64,000 bases of DNA from positions 3,286,001-3,350,000 of the forward strand of contig NC_039518.1 of assembly GCF_003672135.1 (NCBI RefSeq). The letters are read 5' to 3'. Origin of the DNA: Ooceraea biroi (taxonomy: Eukaryota > Arthropoda > Insecta > Hymenoptera > Formicidae). Each line of letters starts with the position of its first letter. The stretch's first letter is position 1. Made by a program: the position numbers and the translations under genes. The notes beneath the pieces are model-generated. The model did no database searches, was not told where the DNA came from, and was given only the letters and a program-made list of their open reading frames with translations. Of the stretch, positions 1 to 13,000 are shown in pieces.

Positions 1-817
1 AAATTTAGATCCCGATTCCAGATACCGAGCGAAACCGATGACCCCATGAATGATCATCTATACGAAAGCTGTACTCGCGCTCGCAAAATTGATTAAGTGC
101 TCTAAAAGTCTCCATTCGACGTGATGGAAAGGAGAAAAAAATGGAACGAGCGTAAAAAGAAAATCGTTTGTGGCTCGTAAACCGTCGAAAGAGCTCGATT
201 AGCACGTTTCCAGAATGAGACGTGCCCGAGTAACGTTCCGAACCTCTCGAAGCCGTTCGAGTGAATCTCGCGGCAGAGAAATGGACTATTTCGAGTCAGC
301 TGTTACGTGATGATTTACGTGTCGAATGAGGAACGCCGATTCTTGACCCGGATGAAGCGAAGTCGACCCGGGGAAAACGTTGATGCGATTGAATATGAGG
401 CGAGCGCCGAGTTCCATCGCACCCCCTAAAAGCGCGCCCCCGCCGGGACACGTTTCATCGCGATTAGTAACACGAAGCGCACATATATCCGATCTGTAAC
501 ACGCTAACGGCGACCGGCGGCTGAGGTATTTCCACAGAAATGGCTCGTATCGCCGGCGGATGCACCTTGTGCTCGTACATTAACGCGTGTATACGTTCAC
601 CGTCCACGATCGCGCAAGGTTCGCATCGAAAACGATACGTTTTCACGGGTTTCCACCTCGTCGTGTATCTCTACCGTAATCTCTAATCGCGCGTACAATT
701 CCGCTATTCAATTACGTTGCGGTCACCATTACTTCAACGGAAACGAGAGAAACACTTTATGGGAATTTTTCATTTAACTCGCCCGCAATCGCGCGCGGTG
801 ATCGCGCGAGTGCACGC
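1..817. other. Host DNA, no gene seen
   Basis: GC- and CpG-rich sequence left of the first repeat array. Short open frames exist on the minus strand but show no recognisable domain, splice structure or codon pattern. I see no RNA gene or repeat here. Confidence 0.5.
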
Positions 818-3800
818 TTAAGGGGGGAGCCTGCTTTAGAACGTTGAAAATAAGGTATAATTTTACGAATTTTTTTTGAGAAACTATACAGCGGATCATT
901 ATAAAACTTTGATGCATTTATTAGTACATGTTTAAAGATAAACAAAATTATTTTTTGATTTGAATATATCGCCTGTAGAGGTCGTCCTGGAGGCATCTTA
1001 GTGCAGCCGGCATTGCAAATTGGTGAGCATTCTCCTGCCTCCAAATTTCATCCAAACTGAAAAATTGAAATATTTTCTCGTTATTTATGAATTCCCATCG
1101 TCGATGAACCTTTAATATTCATAAAAACATTAAGTTAAACAATTATTTTTGCATGAAAAAGTTCAAAAACTTTGCCTAAAACTCGTACTTTTGTGTTCTA
1201 AGCTCCACCATTTTGGCACTTTTCAACTTTTTTCTTCTCTCTTTGGTTCATCGACGATGGGAATTCATAAATAACGAGAACATATTTCAATTTTTCAGTT
1301 TAGACGAAATTTGGAGGCAGGAGAATGCTCACCAATTTGCAATGCCGGCGACGCGGCTGCACTAAGATTTCTCCAGGACGACCTCTACAAGCGATATATT
1401 CAAATCAAAAAATAATTTTTATCTTTAAACATGTACTAATAAATGCATCGAAGTTGTATAATGATCCGCTGTATAGTTTCTCCAAAAACAATTCGTAAAA
1501 TATACCTTATTTTCAGCGTTCTAAATGTAAGGTCGTCAAGTTAGGTGACTCACCCTGTATGATTCCAACGTCGTGGGTTCTACGTTCGCGTTAAGGGGGG
1601 AGCCTGCTTTAGAACGTTGAAAATAAGGTATACTTATACGAATTTTTTTGGAGAAACTATACAGCGGATCATTATAAAACTTTGATGCATTTATTAGTAC
1701 ATGTTTAAAGATAAACAAAATTATTTTTTGATTTGAATATATCGCCTGTAGAGGTCGTCCTGGAGGCATCTTAGTGCAGCCGGCATTGTAAATTGGTGAG
1801 CATTCTCCCGCCTCCAAATTTCATCCAAACTGAAAAATTGAAATATTTTCTCGTTATTTATGAATTCCCATCGTCGATGAACCTTTAATATTCATAAAAA
1901 CATTAAGTCAAACAATTATTTTTGCATGAAAAAGTTCAAAACCTTTGCCTAAAAATCGTACTTTTGTGTTCTAAGCTCCACCATTTTGGCACTTTTCAAC
2001 TTTTTTCTTCTCTCTTTGGTTCATCGACGATGGGAATTCATAAATAACGAGAACATATTTCAATTTTTCAGTTTAGACGAAATTCGGAGGCAGGAGAATG
2101 CTCACCAATTTGCAATGCCGGCGACGCGGCTGCACTAAGATTTCTCCAGGACGACCTCTACAAGCGATATATTCAAATCAAAAAATAATTTTTTATCTTT
2201 AAACATGTACTAATAAATGCATCGAAGTTGTATAATGATCCGCTGTATAGTTTCTCCAAAAACAATTCGTAAAATATACCTTATTTTCAGCGTTCTAAAT
2301 GTAAGGTCGTCAAGTTAGGTGACTCACCCTGTATGATTCCAACGTCGTGGGTTCTACGTTCGCGTTAAGGGGGGAGCCTGCTTTAGAACGTTGAAAATAA
2401 GGTATACTTTACGAATTTTTTTGGAGAAACTATACAGCGGATCATTATAAAACTTTGATGCATTTATTAGTACATGTTTAAAGATAAACAAAATTATTTT
2501 TTGATTTGAATATATCGCCTGTAGAGGTCGTCCTGGAGGCATCTTAGTGCAGCCGGCATTGTAAATTGGTGAGCATTCTCCCGCCTCCAAATTTCATCCA
2601 AACTGAAAAATTGAAATATTTTCTCGTTATTTATGAATTCCCATCGTCGATGAACCTTTAATATTCATAAAAACATTAAGTTAAACAATTATTTTTGCAT
2701 GAAAAAGTTCAAAAACTTTGCCTAAAAATCGTACTTTTGTGTTCTAAGCTCCACCATTTTGGCACTTTTCAACTTTTTTCTTCTCTCTTTGGTTCATCGA
2801 CGATGGGAATTCATAAATAACGAGAACATATTTCAATTTTTCAGTTTAGACGAAATTCGGAGGCAGGAGAATGCTCACCAATTTGCAATGCCGGCGACGC
2901 GGCTGCACTAAGATTTCTCCAGGACGACCTCTACAAGCGATATATTCAAATCAAAAAATAATTTTTTTATCTTTAAACATGTACTAATAAATGCATCGAA
3001 GTTGTATAATGATCCGCTGTATAGTTTCTCCAAAAACAATTCGTAAAATATACCTTATTTTCAGCGTTCTAAATGTAAGGTCGTCAAGTTAGGTGACTCA
3101 CCCTGTATGATTCCAACGTCGTGGGTTCTACGTTCGCGTTAAGGGGGGAGCCTGCTTTAGAACGTTGAAAATAAGGTATATTTTACGAATTTTTTTGGAG
3201 AAACTATACAGCGGATCATTATAAAACTTTGATGCATTTATTAGTACATGTTTAAAGATAAACAAAATTATTTTTTGATTTGAATATATCGCCTGTAGAG
3301 GTCGTCCTGGAGGCATCTTAGTGCAGCCGGCATTGTAAATTGGTGAGCATTCTCCCGCCTCCAAATTTCATCCAAACTGAAAAATTGAAATATTTTCTCG
3401 TTATTTATGAATTCCCATCGTCGATGAACCTTTAATATTCATAAAAACATTAAGTCAAACAATTATTTTTGCATGAAAAAGTTCAAAACTTTGCCTAAAA
3501 ATCGTACTTTTGTGTTCTAAGCTCCACCATTTTGGCACTTTTCAACTTTTTTCTTCTCTCTTTGGTTCATCGACGATGGGAATTCATAAATAACGAGAAC
3601 ATATTTCAATTTTTCAGTTTAGACGAAATTCGGAGGCAGGAGAATGCTCACCAATTTGCAATGCCGGCGACGCGGCTGCACTAAGATTTCTCCAGGACGA
3701 CCTCTACAAGCGATATATTCAAATCAAAAAATAATTTTTTTATCTTTAAACATGTACTAATAAATGCATCAAAGTTGTATAATGATCCGCTGTATAGTTT

Positions 3801-6184
3801 CTCCAAAAACAATTCGTAAAATATACCTTATTTTCAGCGTTCTAAATGTAAGGTCGTCAAGTTAGGTGACTCACCCTGTATGATTCCAACGTCGTGGGTT
3901 CTACGTTCGCGTTAAGGGGGGAGCCTGCTTTAGAACGTTGAAAATAAGGTATACTTTTACGAATTTTTTTGGAGAAACTATACAGCGGATCATTATAAAA
4001 CTTTGATGCATTTATTAGTACATGTTTAAAGATAAACAAAATTATTTTTTGATTTGAATATATCGCCTGTAGAGGTCGTCCTGGAGGCATCTTAGTGCAG
4101 CCGGCATTGTAAATTGGTGAGCATTCTCCCGCCTCCAAATTTCATCCAAACTGAAAAATTGAAATATTTTCTCGTTATTTATGAATTCCCATCGTCGATG
4201 AACCTTTAATATTCATAAAAACATTAAGTCAAACAATTATTTTTGCATGAAAAAGTTCAAAACCTTTGCCTAAAAATCGTACTTTTGTGTTCTAAGCTCC
4301 ACCATTTTGGCACTTTTCAACTTTTTTCTTCTCTCTTTGGTTCATCGACGATGGGAATTCATAAATAACGAGAACATATTTCAATTTTTCAGTTTAGACG
4401 AAATTCGGAGGCAGGAGAATGCTCACCAATTTGCAATGCCGGCGACGCGGCTGCACTAAGATTTCTCCAGGACGACCTCTACAAGCGATATATTCAAATC
4501 AAAAAATAATTTTTTATCTTTAAACATGTACTAATAAATGCATCGAAGTTGTATAATGATCCGCTGTATAGTTTCTCCAAAAACAATTCGTAAAATATAC
4601 CTTATTTTCAGCGTTCTAAATGTAAGGTCGTCAAGTTAGGTGACTCACCCTGTATGATTCCAACGTCGTGGGTTCTACGTTCGCGTTAAGGGGGAGCCTG
4701 CTTTAGAACGTTGAAAATAAGGTATAATTTTACGAATTTTTTTGGAGAACCTATACAGCGGATCATTATAAAACTTTGATGCATTTATTAGTACATGTTT
4801 AAAGATAAACAAAATTATTTTTTGATTTGAATATATCGCCTGTAGAGGTCGTCCTGGAGGCATCTTAGTGCAGCCGGCATTGTAAATTGGTGAGCATTCT
4901 CCCGCCTCCAAATTTCATCCAAACTGAAAAATTGAAATATTTTCTCGTTATTTATGAATTCCCATCGTCGATGAACCTTTAATATTCATAAAAACATTAA
5001 GTTAAACAATTATTTTTGCATGAAAAAGTTCAAAAACTTTGCCTAAAAATCGTACTTTTGTGTTCTAAGCTCCACCATTTTGGCACTTTTCAACTTTTTT
5101 CTTCTTTCTTTGGTTCATCGACAATGGGAATTCATAAATAACGAGAACATATTTCAATTTTTCAGTTTAGACGAAATTCGGAGGCAGGAGAATGCTCACC
5201 AATTTGCAATGCCGGCGACGCGGCTGCACTAAGATTTCTCCAGGACGACCTCTACAAGCGATATATTCAAATCAAAAAATAATTTTTATCTTTAAACATG
5301 TACTAATAAATGCATCGAAGTTGTATAATGATCCGCTGTATAGTTTCTCCAAAAACAATTCGTAAAATATACCTTATTTTCAGCGTTCTAAATGTAAGGT
5401 CGTCAAGTTAGGTGACTCACCCTGTATGATTCCAACGTCGTGGGTTCTACGTTCGCGTTAAGGGGGGAGCCTGCTTTAGAACGTTGAAAATAAGGTATAA
5501 TTTTACGAATTTTTTTGGAGAACCTATACAGCGGATCATTATAAAACTTTGATGCATTTATTAGTACATGTTTAAAGATAAACAAAATTATTTTTTGATT
5601 TGAATATATCGCCTGTAGAGGTCGTCCTGGAGGCATCTTAGTGCAGCCGGCATTGTAAATTGGTGAGCATTCTCCCGCCTCCAAATTTCATCCAAACTGA
5701 AAAATTGAAATATTTTCTCGTTATTTATGAATTCCCATCGTCGATGAACCTTTAATATTCATAAAAACATTAAGTCAAACAATTATTTTTGCATGAAAAA
5801 GTTCAAAAACTTTGCCTAAAAATCGTACTTTTGTGTTCTAAGCTCCACCATTTTGGCACTTTTCAACTTTTTTCTTCTCTCTTTGGTTCATCGACGATGG
5901 GAATTCATAAATAACGAGAACATAATTCAATTTTTCAGTTTAGACGAAATTCGGACGCAGGAGAATGCTCACCAATTTGCAATGCCGGCGACGCGGCTGC
6001 ACTAAGATTTCTCCAGGACGACCTCTACAAGCGATATATTCAAATCAAAAACTAATTTTTTTATCTTTAAACATGTACTAATAAATGCATCAAAGTTGTA
6101 TAATGATCCGCTGTATAGTTTCTCCGAAAACAATTCGTAAAATATACCTTATTTTCAGCGTTCTAAAGCAGGCTCCCCCCTTAA
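818..6184 (+). mobile_element. Tandem array of seven TTAA-flanked fold-back elements (family P, array L)
   Basis: The array starts at a TTAA followed by GGGGGGAGCCTGC (818) and ends at the inverted copy GCAGGCTCCCC before TTAA (6181-6184). TTAA at both ends is the target duplication expected of piggyBac-type elements. Units start at 818, 1591, 2365, 3139, 3912, 4686 and 5458, a period of 772-774 bp. Each unit is a near-palindrome: two arms of about 290 bp around a ~135-bp AT-rich loop. The first six units lack the last ~19 bp of their right end and run into a ~65-bp linker (for example 1526-1590). Only the seventh has a complete right terminus. No transposase is encoded, so this is a non-autonomous MITE-like element. 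The recurrent 78-95 aa open frames in the arms are repeat shadows. Confidence 0.88.
1526..1590 (+). repeat. Linker between P units, carrying the terminus of another element
   Basis: About 65 bp separate successive P units. The linker contains the inverse of CAGGGTGAGTCACCTAACTT followed by TA, which looks like the end of a different TA-inserting CAGGGTG element. Then come ~30 bp of other sequence ending in CGCG just before the next TTAA. The same linker recurs after each of the first six units and, reversed, twice in the array at 59342-61617. It is not present around the single P copy at 49409-50134. Confidence 0.8.
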
Positions 6185-7241
6185 ACGCCGCGCGGAGAGC
6201 CTCGTTGTTTTTTGATATCAGTGTTCGCCGTTTCTGATCAAAATTGAACATCGCACGCCACGCCAAGTGACCGGGCGTGCACGTTAAAACAATGGACTAA
6301 TGTTTCGTTGAAATATTTCGGTAAACTAATATCTCATTTGCGAGAAACACGCGAGTTAATCTGAATGCCGACGCGGCCGTTATAGAATCGCGCGGCCCGC
6401 TATACAGTGATATATAAACCAGATTTAATTCTAGCAATTAGCTGCAAAACTCGCCCCCGCGCGATAAACTTTGCATTATGCGCTCGCCCCGCTAATGAAC
6501 TCGGCTGAAAGTCGCGCGCGCGCGCGCGATGATGAAATTATTTATTCGCGAATTGAAGAATTATCGGCATTCATTCGGCAAGATTGATCGTCCCCTCGGC
6601 GGAATTCCGAGCGGACTCGAGCGTGTTAACAGTTTGCATTTTCGGAAATGAATTTCCAGAGCTGACACCCTCTCCCTATTACTGTCATTAGTATCGATTC
6701 TGTTGTTATCAATATCTGTCCGGACAATGGTCGCGGAGCACTTTGCAGGAAGCAATGAATTTCCAGAGCCTTCAATTTCTTTACAAATTGATTGCGCCGT
6801 TCGTGCAATTCCCGCGCACATCGCCCCGAAAGGAAAGAAACGACGAACTTTGTTAAATCATTTGCATAACAAAGTTCGAGGAATTGAATCAAAACTTATT
6901 CGAGTGATAGCCACGTAAATTTCAGAAGTTGTAACGAAAAGTAGATCTAATTTCTGAAAATGTTCCGTTATTTGTTGTTTGACAGACATTGATATTTAAA
7001 TTATTTGACAGACATTGATATTTAAAGTATACTTTCCATTGAATATGATACATCTAAATTATAATTCTGATTAGAGAGATATCATACATTGTCCGCTATT
7101 TTACATATACGCGCACCTCTCAACTTATTAACAAAAGTGTATGCGTCAAATTATTTGTTCAAACAGAAGGAATATATCCACGTACAAATAAATTTATTAC
7201 TTTTAATTGCAATGGAAATTTATTAGGACTCTACACCCAGA
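6185..7241. other. Host DNA, no gene seen
   Basis: CpG-rich at first, with a short CG-dinucleotide run near 6512-6528, becoming AT-rich after 6900. A 23-bp block containing GACAGACATTGATATTTAAA is duplicated in tandem at about 6981-7027. The last ~45 bp before the gap (7190-7241) recur in the same orientation before the gap at 24222. No gene seen. Confidence 0.5.
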
Positions 7242-7341
7242 NNNNNNNNNNNNNNNNNNNNNNNNNNNNNNNNNNNNNNNNNNNNNNNNNNNNNNNNNNN
7301 NNNNNNNNNNNNNNNNNNNNNNNNNNNNNNNNNNNNNNNNN
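7242..7341. other. Assembly gap (100 N)
   Basis: Exactly 100 N, the conventional size for a gap of unknown length. The sequence on its left ends in a truncated CTACACCCAG, resembling the start of a T-element terminus. Confidence 0.98.
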
Positions 7342-7351
7342 AGAAGAGATA

Positions 7352-7692
7352 ATATCCTTACGTAACAAATAATTAATTGGGACTTCTCCTTCGCGGCTTG
7401 TGGTTTAACGAAAAAATAGCTGAGAAACGACTGTACCTCGTTGGAAGGCTTTTATGAGCCGAGCTCGTTAACTCGTAAGGTGCACGGAAAGGCGGTACGG
7501 TGCCGTAAATAGCGAATCTTTGCTGGCGTAAATGCTGCGACATCTTACGTATCTTTGTCGAAACTTTCTTTGGAATAATGACAAAGCGTGCAAATACATG
7601 GGGTTGCGCAATCTTGGATCCCCGAGCGCCGAATCGGATGTGCAACGGCATACAAATTAACAGGGTTGTTTATCGGAAACGACAAACGACTT
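7352..7692 (-). repeat. Host segment duplicated in inverse at 26285-26628
   Basis: About 340 bp of non-transposon DNA next to the T array. The same sequence appears reversed at 26285-26628, beside the other two-unit T array. The copies differ mainly by single-base indels, many in homopolymer runs. No gene seen in it. Confidence 0.75.
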
Positions 7693-9650
7693 ACTACTCA
7701 CAGAAAAGATTTTCTGGACTTAATGCTATTACTCTTCAATCTATCATAAAATAACATGCTATAGCGACAATCATATTTATTATTGAAAAGAAGCATATTT
7801 TAATCTCGAATAGAAAATTCGAAAATCTAGATTCAAATAATCTTGGTGCTATCTCATTAATTTTCTCAGAAGGATTTAGATACAAATTCTAGCAAGTTCA
7901 AAATATTCTTGATTTCAGAATATTGTGAGATCTAAAAGACATCTTATTCTATTCTTCTAAGAGAATTTGTAAAATCTGCAAAAACGGCCAATATTTATGT
8001 GTTGCAATCGAAAACCGGGAAAGTGTTTCTGTTATTTACAATAATACTCTACAAGAAATATTAAAAGGTATGGAAATGTCTTATCTCGAATCTTATTTCT
8101 CAAGTAGTATATTGTACATACTTACTTACATTTCCATATCTTTTAATATTTCTTGTAGAGTATTGCACTTATTCATTGTAAATAACAGAAACACTTTCCG
8201 ATTTTCGATGCAACGCATAAATATTGGCCGTTTTATCCGAATAAAGGACGCAGAAGCGCCGAGTCGACGAGCGACTGCGAGAAAATGATGCCTCGACATC
8301 GACAAAGCCTATTATTAAGTGGCGCTAATATCAAATTATTCTACATAACAAGATATAATAAGCATAAATGTGTACATGTTACTCTTGTCTGAAGACAGTA
8401 AGATAATCTTATTTAATTCGAGAAGAAGAATAGAAATTACTGATTTAAATAAAAAATTGTTTTATTTTCATATTTTTATACTTGTAATACGATTAAAGTA
8501 GTCAAGAATATTTTTCGTTTTTTGTTATTAGAGATCCTTTCTGAGGGTGTACTTTCGAGAGCGGAAAAAATCCCTTTTTTCGCAAAGGGATTCGATATTT
8601 AATAATTTTCGAGAGAAAATCGTAAAAACAAAGAAATTTTTGATGATCGTATTTTATACATCTAAAAGAAAATGTGCAAGAAAATGAAAACACTTGCACA
8701 CATAACTAATAATGGAAGAAAAAGTATGTACAATAAGTAACAGCGCTCTTTTTCATCATCAGGATTTCCAGCGGATGGAACCAATGATGCTGCATTCACA
8801 GAAAAGATTTCTGGACTTAATGCTATTACTCTTTAATCTATCATAAAATAACATCGCTATAGCGACAATCATATTTATTATTGAAAAGAAGCATATTTTA
8901 ATCTCGAATAGAAAATTCGAAAATCTAGATTCAAATAATCTTGGTGCTATCTCATTAATTTTCTCAGAAGGATTTAGATACAAATTTCTAGCAAGTTCAA
9001 CATATTCTTGATTTAAGAATATTGTGAGATCTAAAGACATCTTATTCTATTCTTCTAAGAGAATTTGTAGAATCTGCACAAAACGGCCAATTTATGTGTT
9101 GCAATCGAAACCGGGAAAGTGTTTCTGTTATTTACAATGAATAAGTGCAATACTCTACAAGAAATATTAAAAGGTATGGAAATGTCTTATCTCGAATCTT
9201 ATTTCTCAAGTAAGTATATTGTACATACTTACTTACATTTCCATATCTTTTAATATTTCTTGTAGAGTATTGCACTTATTCATTGTAAATAACAGAAACA
9301 CTTTCCCGATTTTCGATTACGACGCATAAATATTGGCCGTTTTATCCGAATAAAGGACGCAGAAGCGCCGAGTCGACGAGCGACTGTAAGAAAATGATGC
9401 GTCGACATGGACAAAGCCTACTATAAAGCGGCGCTAATATCAAATTATTCTACATACAAGAATATATAAGTATAAATGTGTACATGTTACTCTTGTCTCG
9501 AGACAGTAAGACAATCTTATTTAATTCGAGAGAGAAGAATAGAAATTACTGATTTAAATAAAAAATTGTTTTATTTTCATATTTTTTATACTTGTAATAC
9601 GATTAAAGTAGTCAAGAATTTTTTCGTCTTTGTTATCAGAAATCCTTCTA
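7693..9650 (-). mobile_element. Two-unit array of TA-flanked hairpin element (family T, locus A)
   Basis: T elements have terminal inverted repeats CACCCTCAGAAAGG and CACCCACAGAAAAG next to TA, and are about 860 bp long. Here they run in minus orientation: unit 7693-8551, linker 8552-8793, unit 8794-9650. The last unit is cut inside its terminal repeat and joins segment B at 9651. Each unit contains a hairpin with ~100-115-bp arms (ATTTCCATA / TATGGAAAT around a GTAAGTA-containing loop). No transposase is encoded. The locus is the inverse of 24322-26281 and differs mostly by one-base insertions and deletions. Confidence 0.8.
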
Positions 9651-10483
9651 TTCAAGAGGAAATGCACGTTAATGGAAAAACACAGACTTCAATGGAACGT
9701 CCAAAGGCAAAGGTGTCTCTTGACGTTTGGGTCCACGAGACAATCACGGATCGCGGATAACGGAGATCGCCGCGTCTGAGAGACGCGAAATAACAGCAGA
9801 TGCTGTCCCACGTTCGGAAATAGCATCTCGTCTGTCGGCGTTATCAAACGCCCTTTTAAATGAGGAATTGTGTCGACTCGAAATCCACGGTGAATCAAGG
9901 AAATCGTCAGACGAGCGATGTATCCAGCGCTCTCCTCGTACGTCGCTTGAAAGGCAGCGTTTTACATCATAGTAGATAGGGAAAAACTATCTTACGATGG
10001 ATGAGAAACGGCCCTCGAATTTGCATGGTCGCGGTCCTTTCGCTCCATCGATCATAAATGAGTCGCGCAATTGACCTCTGCAGAGCGATGGCGAGACGGA
10101 AATACTGCCGTTACTCCGTCGGACAAATGGATATTCGTAATAAAAATCCCCGTTTGTTCCGCGCTTTTGACTTTCGCCCGGCCGTTGAAAAATGTTCCCT
10201 TCGTGCCGCGAAATCATATCGATCGTGGCTCTCCTCGGACTGCTTTCTCCGTGTGCGACGGGTCGCAGGGATCGTCGATTTTCAATCCCGATCGCGAGCG
10301 TTACGATCGCTCGACGCAATCGTCGTGCAAAGCGAACTGAAAAAAAGAGAGAACGGATGCAATTACACACGGGAGTAAGTTTTTCCCGACGCATATTTTC
10401 CAATTTTTTCTGACGCTCCCTGCGATAATGACTTCGTAACGATAAAAACGAGAATTCTTCGTGCTTTTCACAGTTTCGAATAA
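9651..10483 (+). repeat. Inverted duplication, copy B
   Basis: About 830 bp of CpG-rich host sequence that recurs in inverse orientation at 15941-16779. The two copies are nearly identical over their full length. This copy often lacks one base where the other has a homopolymer (for example GGCCCTCG against GGCCCCTCG near 10010). Several open frames of 70-190 aa occur on both strands, but none has recognisable motifs and they do not survive comparison of the two copies. I therefore call it non-coding. Confidence 0.8.
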
Positions 10484-10497
10484 TCTCTCTTCTTCGC

Positions 10498-11433
10498 AGT
10501 GTGCGGTCGAGCATTATCATGCAACAGGATTGGCATTGACCGATTGACCAATTTCGGTTGTTTAATAGCAAGCTGTTGCATCATTTCGTCCAGTTGCTTG
10601 CAATATACTTCAGCCGTTATCGATGTACCAGGTTTCATAAAGTTGTAGTAGATAACACCTGACCTGGACCACCAAACAGTCACCATAAGCTTCTTCTGTG
10701 TAATGTTGGGTTTCGCGTGATGTCTCGGTGGTTCATCAGCGTTCAACCACTGATGTGAGCGTTTACGATTGTCGTAGAGTATCCACTTTTCATCGCAGGT
10801 CACAATTCGATTAAAAAAGATTCATTTTTGTGACGGGAAAGCAAAGAAAGGGAAGCCTCTAGACGTTGCGCCTGCTGCGTATCGGTCAATTCGTGCGGGA
10901 CCCATTTGTCCAACTTCTTTATCTTACCAATTGCAGCTAAATGAACCAATATGGTGGGTATGGAAACATTGAATATCGATGCCAATTCACGTGTACTTTG
11001 AGATGGATCGGACTCTACTACGGCTCTCAAGTGATCATTATCCACCTTCGTCTTTGGTCTTCCACGTGGCTCATTAGCGAGGCTGAAATCTCCATCTCTG
11101 AAGTTTTTGAACCAATTGCCCACCGTTGCTTTAGTAGTTGAACCTTCACCAAATACAGCGTTGATATTACGAGCTGTCTCCGACCCTGTGGTTCCACGGC
11201 GGAACTCATATTCATAAATCACACGAATTTTGGACTTTTCCATAGTTCTATAAAAAAGAATCGACCAATAAAACTAATGAAGATATTTGAAGAAACAAAT
11301 ATGACATTTGAAGAGCGAACATACATCTATCACACTAACCTAACCTGATACTGACGTCTGGCGCCAAATTTGAGATAACAAATGTTAAAGATGGCGCTTT
11401 TACATTTGTAAAGTTTCATACTTAATGACCCAA
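10498..11433 (-). pseudogene. Mariner A transposase, 3'-truncated and frameshifted
   Basis: The 5' terminal repeat TTGGGTCATTAAGTATGAAA lies at 11433 next to TA (11434-11435). The transposase starts at 11243 with MEKSKIRVIYEYEFRRGTT and shows the paired helix-turn-helix DNA-binding region of mariners. A one-base deletion near 10815 ends the first frame at NESFLIEL. The next frame resumes with the catalytic TCDEKW motif and reaches the second catalytic motif LLHDNARPH. The element stops there (~10498), losing the third aspartate and the right terminal repeat, and abuts segment B after ~14 bp. It cannot make active enzyme. Confidence 0.9.
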
Positions 11434-11435
11434 TA

Positions 11436-12728
11436 CACACGATCGTGTAAAGATGTGTAATTCGGGGTGATTCCGAGAAAAAATTCTAATCGGATGCAAA
11501 GGCGACACTTCGTTAGTTTCTGTTTTATTTGATCGTCCCTCGCGCGATCCACGTTCCTGGTGCTATCGGCTTGCGGCTATTGGAAACAGATACCGGAAAC
11601 TCGGGGAAATTTGTCGAGAGATGGTTGAGTGCCGGATGCGGTTCGACCGTGGGCAGGAAATCTCAAAAACCTACACGATTGCTTCACGGTGCTTGCGCGC
11701 GTTAAAGCAACCGCGTAAAATATTCCGGAGCCGCAAGGCGTGCTTGCGTTTGATATTCGATAAAATGCTCAATCAGGGAAAAAGCAAGTTGGTTATTTGA
11801 AGAGACTCTCGAGGTTTGCTTTGTGAATAACGAAGTGAACGTACTCTGATTTTTCCAGCATTTCCCGTTCGACTCACGTCCACGCCGTTTGCGGCGCCGT
11901 GTAAAATGTAACGAAACGCACGCGTGAATGGCAGATACGCACAAGCGGAACCCGCGAAACACACCCGTGAGCATAATGCTGTGAAGGGTGTGAAGATACG
12001 GAAAAACCTGAAAAAAAAGAAATAATACGAAAAGCTCTTTAGCCTGATAAATAATACGAAAGCTCTTTAGCCTGAAAAATATTTCAGAGTTTCGAAAAAT
12101 CCACGTGGGGCCTCCGGCGAAACTTTTGTTTCCGGCCCCACGAGACCGACGCCGCAGTTACCTTTCCGCGCGATCCTTCTGCGTTTTCTTATTTTTACGG
12201 GACTTTCAACTTTAACGCCTCTCTCATTGAGAGTGCAGAGGGTATTCGGGCTCTCCTCGCCACGTCGAGAGCCAACGAGACACTTTTCTTATTTATCGTA
12301 TTATTGTATTTTCTCGTACACGTACGGTATATGTGCGGCTCCTGAGGACGGATAAAAGTCCCTCCGCGCCGCTCGTTGGAGCTTCGCCGAGAGCGAAAAG
12401 GTCAAGACGCGCCGAGCCTTCCCAGACGATGCTCCTCTCGTATTCTCCTCGCGGAATCTCGTCTCCTCCGAGAAACGGTAAAGCTCCGGCAAACGAACGA
12501 ATTTGATCAATGTTCGGCGAAGGGGAACACGATCCGGGGGTCCTCCGCTTGATAACGGGGCTTACTGATAACCAGGGGGTGAGGGAGGGTGCGCTCTCCC
12601 AATACCACGGAACCGACATTTATGTGCCGCGGTCAAATTCAATTCTCGCGCGAGAGAGAGACAAGACCGGCATTACGGCGTCCGTCCGCGTTCTGCAATA
12701 ATGAAGGGAGGGCCGCGACATGAATATA
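11436..12728. other. Host DNA, no gene seen
   Basis: Mixed-composition sequence between a broken mariner and the next fold-back. A short repeat, ATAATACGAAA with GCTCTTTAGCCTGA, occurs twice near 12024-12076. Open frames around 12293-12701 lie in GC-rich DNA and match nothing I know. Confidence 0.45.
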
Positions 12729-13000
12729 CAGGGTGTTTCCTAAGTAAGTAGACAAACTTAAGGAGGATATTCCTTGGCTTATTTTAAGAAGAAAAGGTCA
12801 TATAAACATATTGGGTCATTAAGTATGAAACTTTACAAATGTAAAAGCGCCATCTTTAACATTTGTTATCTCAAATTTGGCGCCAGACGTCAGTATCAGG
12901 TTAGGTTAGTGTGATAGATGTATGTTCGCTCTTCAAATGTCATATTTGTTTCTTCAAATATCTTCATTAGTTTTATTGGTCGATTCTTTTTTATAGAACT

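Noticed and set aside
757..5684. Recurring 78-95 aa open frames starting MEAGECSPI in every P unit
   Set aside because: They lie in the palindromic arms, are conserved only because the repeat is, have no recognised domain, and change C-terminus according to the linker. They are repeat shadows, not genes.
818..6184. Classical satellite DNA or a CRISPR-like array
   Set aside because: Units are 773 bp with transposon-type inverted ends and TTAA target sites, and a clean single copy exists at 49409-50134. CRISPR does not apply to this type of genome and no short repeat-spacer pattern is present.
6512..6528. CG dinucleotide run as a possible Z-DNA or regulatory element
   Set aside because: Too short and isolated to support a function; similar CG-rich runs occur elsewhere in the host DNA.
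9987..10571. 194-aa minus-strand frame in segment B and its counterpart at 15941-16429
   Set aside because: The frames differ between the two copies because of one-base indels, several frames are open on both strands, and none resembles a known protein.
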